A stretch of 64,000 bases of DNA, from contig CM043969.1 in assembly GCA_014529385.2 (NCBI GenBank), positions 17,119,446 through 17,183,445 on the forward strand. Direction: 5' to 3'. Shown piece after piece: positions 45,490 to 56,228 of the stretch. Both the position numbers and the translations under genes were made by a program. Position 1 is the first letter of the stretch; every line of letters starts with the position of its first letter. Source of the DNA: Adiantum capillus-veneris (lineage: Eukaryota; Streptophyta; Polypodiopsida; Polypodiales; Pteridaceae). The notes under the pieces were generated by a model that was not told the DNA's origin, ran no database searches, and saw nothing but the letters and a program-made list of their open reading frames with translations.

Positions 45490-46440
45490 TTAAAGGCATT
45501 TCGTCTCTTTTAACTGGTACCTTAGTGCGTTGACATTCATCACATAGTTTCACGAATTTTGCTGCATCTTGAATCATGGTCGGCCACCATATGCCTGCAA
45601 CCATAATGATTTTTACGGTTCTCCGCTGAAAAATGACCTCCTGCTATGCCTGCATGAGCTCAATGTTCCAATAATGGAAAGTAGTCATTTTCATGAGGAA
45701 CTAACCTCGGCTGGTCATCAGTTCCTCTTTTATACAATTGGTCACTAATGAGGGTATACCTATTTGCTTCGATTTGTAAAGCCTTTTGTCTGGCTTTAGA
45801 CCAATCTCCTGGCAATTCTTTATTAGTCAAATATTCCACAATAGCATGACTCCATGCGGGTGCTATTGTCACTTGGTATAATGTGGCATAATCCACAGTG
45901 GTATTGGATGTGCAAAAGTTGTATTTCTTGATGTAATTAGCTACATCGCGTGCCATTCCTAGCCAATACACTCCAATTCTTCTTAATTGTTCATAGGTCA
46001 TTTGATTTCCTAGATGAAATCCCCCTGTTTGTGTATGGGCCTCCTCTAGATACGTTTCGTACTACTCTGGGCCTATACACAACCTTAGAGTCCCATCATT
46101 TCCATGATGGTACATTCTTCCCGCAAGCATTATGTAATTTCGTGCTTGTCTAACGTCTTCCACCGTGTGTTTGTCGTCAAGATTCATTCCATATGTCAGC
46201 AACAGAATAATTTGCTCTGACCATTTCGGTACCATCTCTATATTAAACAGGTATGCGTCTGGGAGATCATCATCTACCCCAGTAGCTTTTTTGCCATGTA
46301 GTAATCAAGAAAGGTGGTCTGCTCTTTGATGAGTTTTTCCTTTCTTAACTACTACCGTAAAATCAAACTCCAGCAACACAATAAACCATCTTACAATTCG
46401 TCCCGTGTTACAAGGTTTTTTTACTAAGTACAAGAGCGCC
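45490..46440 (-). pseudogene. Two tandem integrase zinc-binding (HHCC) modules (E6)
   Basis: After RNase H the minus frame reads DDKHTVEDVRQARNYIML, then a first HHCC-type module (EEAHTQTGGFHLGNQMTYEQ..., ending KKYNFCTSN near 45905; the first Cys of the CxxC pair is Tyr). A linker (APAWSHAIVEYL...ANRYTLISDQLYKRG) leads to a second module (LLEH-AHAGIAGGHFSAE ... CDECQR, 45540-45690), which carries intact His and Cys ligands. Breaks: a stop near 46325, one near 46060, one at about 45660 and a frameshift near 45630. Ordinary Ty3/gypsy integrases have a single such module, so the duplication is notable. Confidence 0.7.
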
Positions 46441-47080
46441 TAATGATCCACAAAAAATGTGAATTTTTTCGCAAAGTAATGCCGAAATTTCTTTACCGCA
46501 TATATCATACCCAATCCTTCTCTTTCAGTGGTGGTATAATTCTTTTCTACACTATTGAGTTGTCTACTAGCATAACTGATCGGAAAATCTGTATTACCCT
46601 CCTCTGGTTGTGCTAATATACAACCTATTGCAAATGCCGAAGCATATAAATGTACATGGAAGATCTTTGACCAATCTGGTGCTTTTAGAATTGGTGCAGA
46701 TACCAGTGCATCTTTTAGTTTTTGGAATGACTCCTCACATTCATTGGTCCATATGAAGAGCATAATTAGACTATACAAGGGTTTTGCTATTACAGCATAC
46801 ATGTAGATAAAACGTATGTAGTATCCACAATGTCCCATAAATGATTGTACCTCTCGTACAATGTTTGGTCTTGGCAATTCTATGATCACATTTACCTTGT
46901 CTTCATCAGTGGTAATTCCATTAGTCGATACTATGTGGGTCAAAGCATAGTTTGGTGGTACAAAAAGTAGTGTCCTTGACACAACATATGCTTGGTGATT
47001 CTTGTGTGTAAAAACCATGGGCATTTTTTTGGAATTGGGGAGGGCAAATAAACTTCTTTTTTAAGTGGATGTTTTTTTTA
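46440..47080 (-). pseudogene. RT thumb and RNase H of E6, truncated
   Basis: The minus frame begins inside the RT palm-thumb junction (GITTDEDKVNVIIELPRP, SFMGHCGYYIRFI) and passes into RNase H (LYASAFAIGCILAQPEEG, FPISYASRQLNSVEKNYT, TEREGLGMIYAVKKF, FTFFVDH). The first RNase H Asp appears as Tyr (LYASA instead of CDASD), so it is probably inactive. The N-terminal RT, its YxDD and all upstream domains are missing: similarity stops near 47080, just before the CT tract that precedes the transposase-like gene, so the DNA element appears to sit against a truncated retroelement. Confidence 0.8.
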
Positions 47081-47166
47081 ACTTTAGAAGCATGCAATCC
47101 TAAGAAGAGGTGGGGGTGACGGCAGGGCCGGGGGGTGGGGTTACGGTTGGGAGCTTTCACTCCAGC

Positions 47167-47168
<2 letters not shown>

Positions 47169-47232
<64 letters not shown>

Positions 47233-47302
47233 CGTCCCTCTCCCTGTGTGTCTCTCTCAGTTTTGAACCTTCTCGCCTTCCTTGCCGCCTCCATAGCCAC
47301 CG

Positions 47303-47398
<96 letters not shown>
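47169..47398 (+). repeat. Two (CT)n tracts upstream of the transposase-like gene
   Basis: About 30 CT repeats (47169-47229) and about 46 (47306-47398) separated by a 75-bp spacer. The second ends one base before the first ATG of the gene. Polypyrimidine tracts like this are common in plant 5' leaders. Confidence 0.95.
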
Positions 47399-47400
<2 letters not shown>

Positions 47401-50400
47401 GCAAATGGATAGTAGCGCAGGAGATTACTGTCTTGGTGATGCTCAGGACCTTTCTTTCGATGACATAGAAGGTGATGCTCAGGACCTCTCTTTCAACGAG
47501 GTAGAAGGTGATGCATAGCTCCTCTTTATCGACGAGATGGAAGGTGACGCACAATTCCTCTCTTTTGACGAGGTACAAGGTGGCCCAACCAATGTTCAGC
47601 AGATGCACATCAATTCCATTAGCACTAGTATTCCAGCCGGTGATCAGGCTTTTCTTCGTGATTATTGGGCTGCAAAGAAATGCACACACAGAAGCAAGGA
47701 AAGACATCCTACGTCTGCTCTTGGATTACGGGAAGCCAGGTCAAGAAAGAACATTTGTGCAACGGTGGCTCAATGTTGGCGCAAGCAAGGGATTGCAAAG
47801 AATGAGCAGAAGGAAATATTCCGGCAACTCCTGGACCACCAAACATTTTCCTTGCTGCAACCATCAAATTTCAGCAAAGTCGAAGACATTGTTGTATCGG
47901 GTGTGCGCAACACTTTGACTCAAATCAAGGTTCCTCATTCAACAAGTGAAATTTTTGTAAAGAGAAGCTCTTTGGCAATGATTCTGAACAATAGTACAAA
48001 CTCACAATCAATAAACCAATCCAGAATGGCTAGTATCTTAGGGATCCATCGAAGGAATATAGCTGCAGCAAGCTCACGGCTAGAGAATAAAGATGAAGAT
48101 GAAGTGTTGCCATTGAGTGCTTGTGAGAGACAATTGCCACGAGGAACCGTTATTACCAATGAAACAAGAGATTTGGTATATGCCTTTTGGACATCAGAGA
48201 GTAGAGTTTCACCCAACAAGAAAGACATATGCAAGATGAGAATTGGAAGGAAAAGTGTCGTCAAACATCCTATACATCTACTCGACGAATCTCAGGTACC
48301 AACAACTTCTAGTAATTGTTCATCTCGTTTGGTGCTACTTAAGGCTTATTTGGTCCAGACAGTACCAAATTTGGTAGTCTGCTATACGGCAGAGGGTGTT
48401 TACAGTACCAAAGAATATCTATAAAGTACCAAATCCTAGCTATCGACTGCCAAAGCCTATCCATAGAGTTTAAAACCCTCTCTATAGAGTACAAAAACCT
48501 AATTATCCAGTACCAATGCCTATGTATAGAGAACCAAAAGTCTATTTACAGAGTACCAAACTCAACGGATACCACCAAAGACTCTCTGTAGAGTACCAAA
48601 TCCTATCACTATAGGACCAGGATCTATTTACACGGTACCCCACACTTCTGATAGTATGAAAGCCTATATGTAGAGCACCAAATCATGTCTATCGAGTAAC
48701 AAAGGCTATCTATGGAGTACCAAAGCACATCTGTAGAGTACCAAAACCGGTGTATCTAGTACCAAAGCATATGTATGGAAAGCAGATCTGTAGAGTACCA
48801 AATCCGGTATATCGAGTACAAAATCCTAGCTATCGAGTGCTAAAGCCTATCCATAGAGTTTCAAACCCTCTCGATAGAGTACCAATACCTATTTATCCAG
48901 TACCAATGCCTATACATGTATAGAGAACCAAAAACTATTTACAGAGTACCAAACTCATTGGATACCACCAAAGACTATCTGTAGAGTACCAAATATTCTC
49001 TGTAGAGTACCAAATTCTATCTATAGAGTACCAAAGCCTATCACTATAGGACCAAAGTCTATTTACAGGGTACCCCACACTTTTGATAGTACCAAAGCCT
49101 ATATGCAGAGTACCAAATACTGTCTATCGAGTACCAAAGGCTATCTGTAAAGTACCAAAGCACATATGTAGGGTACCAAATCCGGTATATCTAGTACCAA
49201 AGCCTATCTATGGAGTACCAACTCAGATCTGTAGAGTACCAAATCCGCTATATCGAGTACAAAATCCTAGCGATCAAGTGCCAAAGCCTATCCATAGAGT
49301 TTCAAATCCTCTCGACAGAGTACCAAAACCTATTTATCCAGTACCAATGCCTATGTATAGAGAACCAAAGTCTATTTACAGAGTACCAAACTCATTGGAT
49401 ACCACCAAAGACTATCTATAGAGTACCAAATCCGCTCTGAAGAGTACCATATCCTATCTGTAGAGTACCAAAGCCTACCACTATAGAACCAAAGTATATT
49501 TACAGGGCACCCCACACTTTTGATAGTACCAAAGCCTATATGTAGAGTACCAAACTCATCGGATACCACCAAAGACTATCTGTAGAGTACCAAATCCTCT
49601 CTGAAGAGTACCAGATCCTATCTGTAGAGTACCAAAGCCTACCACTATAGGACCAAAGTATATTTACAGGGTACCCCACACTTCTGATAGTACCAAAGCC
49701 TATATGTAGAGTACCAAATAATATCTATAGAGTACCAAAGCCTACAGACAGTACCAAATCTACGATACCATATTTGGAACTTTTTGGTACTGTTGAACTT
49801 GGGTGCACGTCTGTCCACTATGACAGTACCAAATTTGGTACTTTTGGGTACTGTTGAACTTGGGTGCACGTCTGTCCACTATTATAGTACCATATTTGGA
49901 ATTGTCGAAAGCCAGTTTTGGCACTACTGCAGTAGTGAAATTTTACTAGTACCATGATGTTGGTTTTTTTCTGAATCGTTTTGTTTTTGTGCCATAGGTT
50001 GAGCTGTACCAAAGATTCAAGAAGGATCACCCAATAGTGGTAGTGTCTCTTAGATGCTTCGAGGCATTGAATCCATACTTTGTACGGAAGTTGAAGGACA
50101 TAAATACTTGCTGCTGTGTGGTTCATGTGCAGATGCTCTATTTCAAAGAGGCCCTTAATCAAATGTGGTAGAACAAGTTCGGGCACCACGGGAAAGGTCA
50201 CCTTTGCACTTGCTCCGTTTGTTGCACAGGTGATGAGAGAGGAACGTGTTTTGCAAACCAAGCAGTGTGTCAGCACATCACCGTTATGTGGGAATCCATC
50301 ATGTGCCCAAAGCCTCCAAATTGTGAATACCATGCAAAGAAATGCTTGATGGGGGACTGCTCACAATGTGGAGTACGGAGGTTGACATTTTGTCTTGATG

Positions 50401-51944
50401 AGATAGCAGAGGATAGCAAGGAGGTGTCAGTGAAGGTTTTCATGGAGGTTGGAACAGGACAGGTTCACAAAGGTGGGAGTGAGAAGAAGAGAAAGGACTT
50501 GATTGTGCAACGGATGAAAAGTGGGACTTTTCTTAGCCTATTTTCAGCCCATCTGATAGGCTTCATCAGGCACAACTTTGTCTTCCGCTGGCAAGCCCAA
50601 CAATTCAAGGACTGTTTGCAGAATTTTCCTAGCAACGTTGTAGTATTTGTTATTGACTTTGCGGAAAATTAATCCTTTAAAGTTCAGAATGAAATTCAGT
50701 CAATGCATTGGTGGTCTACCCAAGTCACAATACTTGTGCACATCACTTATTTAAGAAATGCAGCAGGTGGTAACACAGAAGACGCTACACTTCTACATAT
50801 CGGATGACACATTATTTGTACAACATTGTTTCTTGCTGCTTGACAAGTGGCTGAAAGAACGAGGACATTCTGTGCAACAACATTGGTTTTGGTCAGATGG
50901 TGCTGCTTCACAATTCAAGGCCCGTAGACCTTACTATTTTGTGGCCAGGTACTATCAAATGACAGGCTTGCACATGATGCATAACTTCTCTGCATCCGGC
51001 CATGGAAAAGGTGAACATGATGGGGCAGGGGCAGTCATCAAGAGAACTTTGACGCATGAGGAATTGAAACCAGATGGCTGGCGTATGAAGTGTGCAGCCG
51101 ATGTTGTCAAATTTTTGAAAGCAACTTTTCAGCCAAGAGAACAGTCTCAGAGGTGTAATACGCAAAGAGTCTTTTGGATTATTGGCGTGAATGAAGTGCA
51201 ACACAATCTGCAATGGGACTGTGAGCGCATCGTTGGCTCCCGGTCATTTCATTGTGCTGATGACTATTCACAGGACAACCGCACCGCCATACGCTTTCGA
51301 TCACTTTCATGCTTTTGTGATCCGTGTATGCGTGGGTTGTGGAGAAGATGCAGGAACAGAATGCACATTGAAGAATGGAAATATGTTTGCATCAAACCAT
51401 TCCCAGAGTCTAGGGATACAATTAGGGATGACGAATCAGATGACGAGGAGGAGGTGGAGATTCAACATCGATTCCGATGAGCCAAGTGTCCAACCTGCCA
51501 CTATATGAAGGATGCTCTGAAATATTAAGTGGCATGTTGTCCATAGGGGATAATTTTGCAGTAAAAGCAGCTGAGGCAAACGAAGAATTCTACATTATCA
51601 AATGCAAAGAAGTGTTGTACCAAACGGTGAAAGCACAAAAGGATAAATGGCATAACAAAATTGTTAGAGGAGGGAAGGTTGTTGAAGGCTTTTTTTATGG
51701 CCAAGTTGAAGGAAAAGATGATAAATACCGGCTATTGGATCACACATCTCCGGTAATGATCTACTCACATCTTGTTAGGGCCATACGTTTCCCGATGGAG
51801 CCTATTGCAGGATCCCTAGGTCAAATTTTACAATACAAGTTGTCTACTGAAGTATATGAGAGGATATACAATAGCATGCCATATCATGATGATGAGAGCG
51901 ACGAAGGTGCGTCCATGTTACTTGAGGGCAATGAGAAGCCCTGA
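47399..51944 (+). pseudogene. DDE-transposase-like gene, two exons, decayed
   Basis: Exon 1 (47399-48295) starts MQMDSSAGDYCLGDAQDLSF with four 36-bp repeats of GDAQDLSFDD(I/V)E; the third has a TAG (47516-47518). It ends CAG|GTACC. Exon 2 starts after an AG at 49996-49997 (VELYQRFKKDHP), phase 0 on both sides. It carries a Cys-rich region (CTCSVCC, CPKPPNCEYHAKKCL, CSQCG), then three putative RNase H-fold acidic motifs: VVFVIDFAEN, WSDGAASQFK and GHGKGEHDGAGAVIKR. A C-terminal region at 51477-51944 looks BAH-like (FYIIKCKEVLYQ, VVEGFFYGQVEG). Breaks: TAG at 50169, TAA at 50670, frameshifts near 50760 and 51470. I believe it is a DDE-type transposase family of uncertain superfamily; the acidic triad is inference from motif order. 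A second copy is at 58850. Confidence 0.6.
48296..49997 (+). repeat. Intronic minisatellite of GTACCAAA units (higher-order ~432 bp)
   Basis: The intron of the transposase-like gene. From 48400 to 49770 it is a string of roughly 20-bp units such as tagagtaccaaagcctatc. A marker phrase (ggtaccccacacttctgatag) recurs at about 48637, 49069, 49502 and 49667, giving higher-order periods of about 432, 433 and 165 bp. The last 220 bp hold two copies of a 62-bp unit (gtactgttgaacttgggtgc ... cagtaccaaatttgg) that also forms the inverted repeat at 52.0 and 53.8 kb. Confidence 0.85.
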
Positions 51945-51959
51945 TTGAACAACTGAATC

Positions 51960-52460
51960 CGGTAGTCAATAGTACCAAATCTGGTAGTCAACAGTACCAA
52001 GTGTATTTCGCACTATGTGCTTTTTAGTGAGACTCAGTCAACTTGATTTTTTGGCCCTGAGCTTTATGTGTTCTCTCTATCTAGTTCTGTGTTGGTATGT
52101 TACCTTTCATTACATTATTGTTTCAATTGTCCTCACTATATGGGCATTTGGTACATTTTGGTACTGTTGAACTTGGGTGCTTCTCTGTCCACTATTACAG
52201 TACCAAATTTGGTACTTTTTGGTACTGTTGAACTTGGGTGCACGTCTGTCCACTATTACAGTACCAAATTGGAACTGCTTGAACTTGCTGTATCACTTAT
52301 GTTTACTTTATTGCTCTATCTGGTTCTCTACTTTCTGGTACTGTTGAACTTGGGTGCACATCGGTCCACTATTACAGTACCAAATTTGGTACTTTTTGGT
52401 ATCGTGTTGAACTTGGGTGCACTCTTGTCCACTATTATAGTACCAAATTTGGTACAATTT
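51960..52460 (+). repeat. Inverted repeat, left arm (3' flank of transposase-like gene)
   Basis: Begins about 16 bp after the transposase-like ORF. From cgcact..gtgctttttagtgagactc through cctgagctttat, ggtatgttacctttc and tgtcctcactatat it matches the reverse complement of 53830-53972. It continues with four tandem copies of gtactgttgaacttgggtgc ... attacagtaccaaatttgg, each containing the palindrome AGTACCAAATTTGGTACT or a variant. Confidence 0.85.
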
Positions 52461-52766
52461 GGTACTCCTTGAACTTGCTGTATCACTTATGGTTTACTTT
52501 ATTTCTTGGTATTTTTCAGTTTTTCTATTCGTATTTGATACGACCACCTTGAGCAATGTCTAGAACTACGTTGATAACATGACAGGTATGCCAAACATAG
52601 ATGCTATCTGCCTCAAAAATTAAAATGTTGGGCAACCTGGTTAGCTCCAAGAGGTTTCAATAGTAGAGATCAAGATACCAAGACAGTCTGAACAAGAGAA
52701 GTGGTTTTCCATTATGTATAGTATCGGGTTACAAAATTCCACTATTTACATGATTATGGCAATCTG
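52461..52766. other. Spacer between inverted-repeat arm and phosphatase gene
   Basis: About 300 bp, no ORF; probably the 3' untranslated region of the minus-strand phosphatase gene. Confidence 0.4.
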
Positions 52767-53537
52767 CTACCTCGGGGGATCAAATTTATAGGAGTACCCC
52801 TCCATCTGTATGAAGTAATCAGTAATGTACCCAGAAATATCGTTTTCAGTGTCAAAGACTGGGTTTTTGTGAGTGTATGTTGTTGGGTATCGATCCCTTA
52901 TCCACCCGAGCAACCAAGGCAAAACAAAATCCAGCAAGTAAAATGGGTAATCGGTTCCTACTACCATGGGATCGTATGATCGGATTGCCATACATTTTTC
53001 ATAGTCATTTTTAAGAGACTTGTATCTATAGTCATCTACAAGAATAGTGTTGCTGGCATCATACTTCGGGTGCCTTGCCCACATCGTCCGTAGCTTCTTC
53101 AGGAAAACGGGCTTATCGCCCATGTGTTTGGGCACAACCGGCACCTCCGACATACGGGGCCGCCATATTTCACAGTCCTCTTGGGAGAGAATATCTGCTA
53201 ATGTTAAAAAACAAGGTTAGAGGTATGCGTAACTTATGTCCTGCAACATTCAAAGCGGGCATGCTTTACCTGCAAAATATTTTTGCCTTCTATGGTTGGG
53301 GAAGCACGCGTTCACCATGTGTAACAGTTTTTCCCTTCTACAGCAGGACCACAACACTAGGCTGGCTTTCTGTTTAAGCTGTAGGATGAAGTGCTCCGCA
53401 TCCGGCCTTACAAGACAAATTACATTATTTTGGAGATAGACTACCCGTGGCGTGTGCTCCTTTGGCAGGCACTCAAGTTCCTCAGGGATTTCGCTGCAGC
53501 TGGTTAGTAGCACGCCATTAAGATCAAGCACAATCAT
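52767..53537 (-). CDS. FCP1-like HAD-family phosphatase, two exons
   Basis: Minus-strand gene. Exon 1 (53270-53537) opens MIVLDLNGVLLTSCSEIPEE, then VRPDAEHFILQLKQ and SLVLWSCCRREKLLHMVNAC. It ends CAG|GTAAAGC. Exon 2 (52767-53194) joins in phase: SQEDCEIWRP, DKPVFLKKLRTMWARHP, SNTILVDDYRYKSLKN, ending PPR-stop. These are the FCP1/NLI-interacting-factor HAD motifs I to IV: DxDx(T/V) at the start, Ser in LWS, Lys in KPVFLKKL, and the terminal DD. The second Asp of motif I is Asn (DLNG), which would remove the usual general acid; related plant FCP1-like proteins share DLNG as I remember them. The family dephosphorylates phosphoserine, for instance on RNA polymerase II tails. The 231-codon model has no stop. 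Reading frame stays open upstream into the repeat, so the start is uncertain. Confidence 0.7.
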
Positions 53538-53689
53538 CCGCCCGCGTCTAGCAGCCACATCAGGCTGCAACAAGGTGCTTGCCAGTGTCTCGTCTAGCCA
53601 CCAACTTACTACAGCACCAACAAACATAATGAGTGGGGACAAATACACAGTGCAATCATCATATCTAAAACAGAAAACTGGTCCAAAAA

Positions 53690-53975
53690 CTACCAAATTT
53701 GGTACTGTATTGCACAAGTGATAAGGACTATTCGAAATCGCAAGTTCAAGAAGTACCAAATTGGTACTGTAATAGTGGACAGACGTACACCCAAGTTCAA
53801 CAGTACCAAAAAGTACCAAATTTGGTACTGTAATGCACATATAGTGAGGACAACTGAAACAGTAATGTAACGAAAGGTAACATACCAACACAGAACTAGA
53901 TAAAGACAACAGATAAAGCTCAGGGCCAAAAAATCAAGTTGACTCGGTCACTAAAAAGCACGAAGTGCGGAATAC
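53690..53975 (-). repeat. Inverted repeat, right arm (3' flank of the RING-H2 gene)
   Basis: Reverse complement of the left arm at 52005-52270, including gtgctttttagtgac, gagctttat, ggtatgttaccttt and two gtactgttgaacttgggtg units. It starts about 20 bp after the stop codon of the minus-strand gene ending at 53992, so both outer genes end in the same sequence. Confidence 0.85.
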
Positions 53976-55122
53976 AATAGATTCTCACTGGCTACAGTTT
54001 GAATGCACGAGATAATTGATCACGGGCGCGATTGCGCTTCCTTCTCTGCAAACAAAAAATTTCCTGCAGGGTCACGAAATCTGGGGAATCACCTCTCCGC
54101 TTCGAAACAGCATCGGCAGCAGTAGAGTCAACGCCCCCGTCGGTGCTGTCCACAACAATATCGTTCGCAAGTACTTCTTCCTACTCATCCTCGGCGTCCC
54201 TCCGATCTTTGTTGCCTTCCGACCCCTCTTTGACCTCCCCTTCACTCCCCTTTGTGGTTTCCACCCCCTCCCCAACACCCCCCTTTGTGGGTTCTTCCTC
54301 TCCCTTCTTGGCCGTTGCTTCATCGAGCTTTGTGTTGGTAGCATCGTGGCTTTCCTCCTCATCCAGCTCCACAACAACAGGGACTTTACCTTCCTCCCTT
54401 TCCTTTAGTCTTTTTACCATCTCTGGCCTCCTCCTCACTTTTACTTTCACTGTCACCTGTCTTTTTATCATCTCTCGCCTCCTCCTCACTTTTACTTTCG
54501 CTGTCACCTGTTGCCTCACATCTTTGCCCCGTCACATTGTATTTCCCTACAAAATTACTTTGCTTCAGATCGTGGAGAACATCTGATATCTCCCTTGTCA
54601 CCTCATCCACGTCCCATATTCGACTTGCAGCCGACTTTGTGGCGTGCTGGTCAGTAACTGCAGCATCCTGATCCTCTGCAAACACAAAGAAAGACAGCAC
54701 ATACTAACTTGTATGAAAACCTCACTAGTTGCAAGTGCGCATATGTATTCAAAAATGCACACATACTTACTCTTGACAACTTGAAGCCCACTAGCCCAGG
54801 ACTTTGCCAAATCAGAGATTACCATATTACAACCCGGCTTGACACACTGATCCCTGCTTTGTAATAGAGCACTGAAGCACAAGGGATGATACTGGTGTCG
54901 GCACTCTAGCATGAAGGTTCCGACTACATGTGCGCACTCCAAGGGCTCACCGCATGCAACACACATACCAAACACCGGGATCACATTTACCGAATCATTA
55001 ACCTGGGGCCTAGGATATAGTAGGAACCTCTTCCCAAGCCTGATATCAGACAACATCTCCTTCACAAATAGGGTATGCTCTTGACCTTCCTTCCATTTTT
55101 TCTCCAGAGTGTCATACTCAGC

Positions 55123-56228
55123 CTGTTGACAACCAGCGGTCCCAATTAGTTTCAAAAACTACCAAGAAGTCATACCGAGATTGGTACTTCTAAGTATTGT
55201 ACTACAAAACAGAACCCAAACTACCAAAACCACCAAAACTACCAAAAACTACCAAACTCGGGAATCATATAGTACCAAAAACATATTAATACCCTCAATG
55301 CAGAACTATACTACCCAAACCTTATCAAAACTACCAAAAGACACTTTTTGCAGCACTTTCAAATAGTACCTAAAAGTACCAAAAGTACCAAAATCAAACT
55401 ACCAAAAGCCACTTTTTGAAGCACTTTCAAATAGTACCTAAAAGTACCAAAACTACCAAACAAACTTTTTGCATCACTTTCAAATAGTACCTAAAAGTAC
55501 CCAAAACTACCAAAACTACCAAAATCAAACTACCAAGCAAGCTTTTTGCATCACTTTCAAATAGTACCTAAAAGTACCAAAACTACCAAAATCAAACTAC
55601 TAAACCCACTTTTTGCAGCACTTTCAAATAGTGCCTAAAAGCACCAAAACTACCAAAACTACCCAATCAAACTACAGAAGCCACTTTTTGCAGCACTTTC
55701 TAATAGTACCTAAAAGTACCAAAACTCCCAAAATCAAACTTTCAAATAGTACCAAAACTACCAAGACTACCAAAGAAACACTTTTTGCAGCACTTTCAAA
55801 AACTACCAAAACTACCAAAATTACCCAAATCAAACTACCAATTACACTTTTGCAGCACTTTCAAATAGTACCTAAAAGTACCAAAACTAGCAAAACTACC
55901 AAAGCTATCAGAATAAAACTACCATAACACCTTTTGCAGCACTTTCAAAAAGTACCTTAAAGTACCAAAACTTCTTCATAGTACCACAAATACCAAACCA
56001 TAAGACAGAAGGAAACCATAAACTACCTAGAATAAAAACAGTTCTACCATGAGTACCTAATACTACCAATCCCACCAAACCAAGCATAAACAGTTCTATT
56101 AAAGGTACCTAACACTACCAATCCCACCAAACCAAGCATAAACATTTCTACCAAAGGTACCTAACACTACCAATCCCACCAAACCAAGCATAAACAATTC
56201 TACCAAAAACTCCCAAAACTACCAGCAC
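55123..56228 (-). repeat. Intronic minisatellite with GTACCAAA-related units (~70 bp)
   Basis: Intron between exons 2 and 3 of the RING-H2-like gene. On the plus strand a unit actttttgcagcactttcaa-atagtacctaaaagtacc-aaaactaccaaa recurs about nine times from 55340 to 55965 at about 55-85-bp spacing. A second family, ctaccaatcccaccaaaccaagcataaac, recurs three times at 56051-56200 with a ~54-bp period. Confidence 0.85.

Noticed and set aside
49083-49440. Repetitive protein frame (VPKPIYRVPN type) in the transposase intron
   Set aside because: It arises from translating the GTACCAAA minisatellite between good splice sites; no start context or homology.
48400-49770. Possible CRISPR-like array of short repeats
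   Set aside because: Units are adjacent, diverged and without unique spacers of constant length, and the setting is a plant intron. It is a minisatellite.
53540-53909. N-terminal extension of the phosphatase ORF
   Set aside because: The extra frame (LSSSVLVCYLSLHYCF...) is the inverted-repeat arm, which also gives a similar frame at 52068; it is non-coding repeat.
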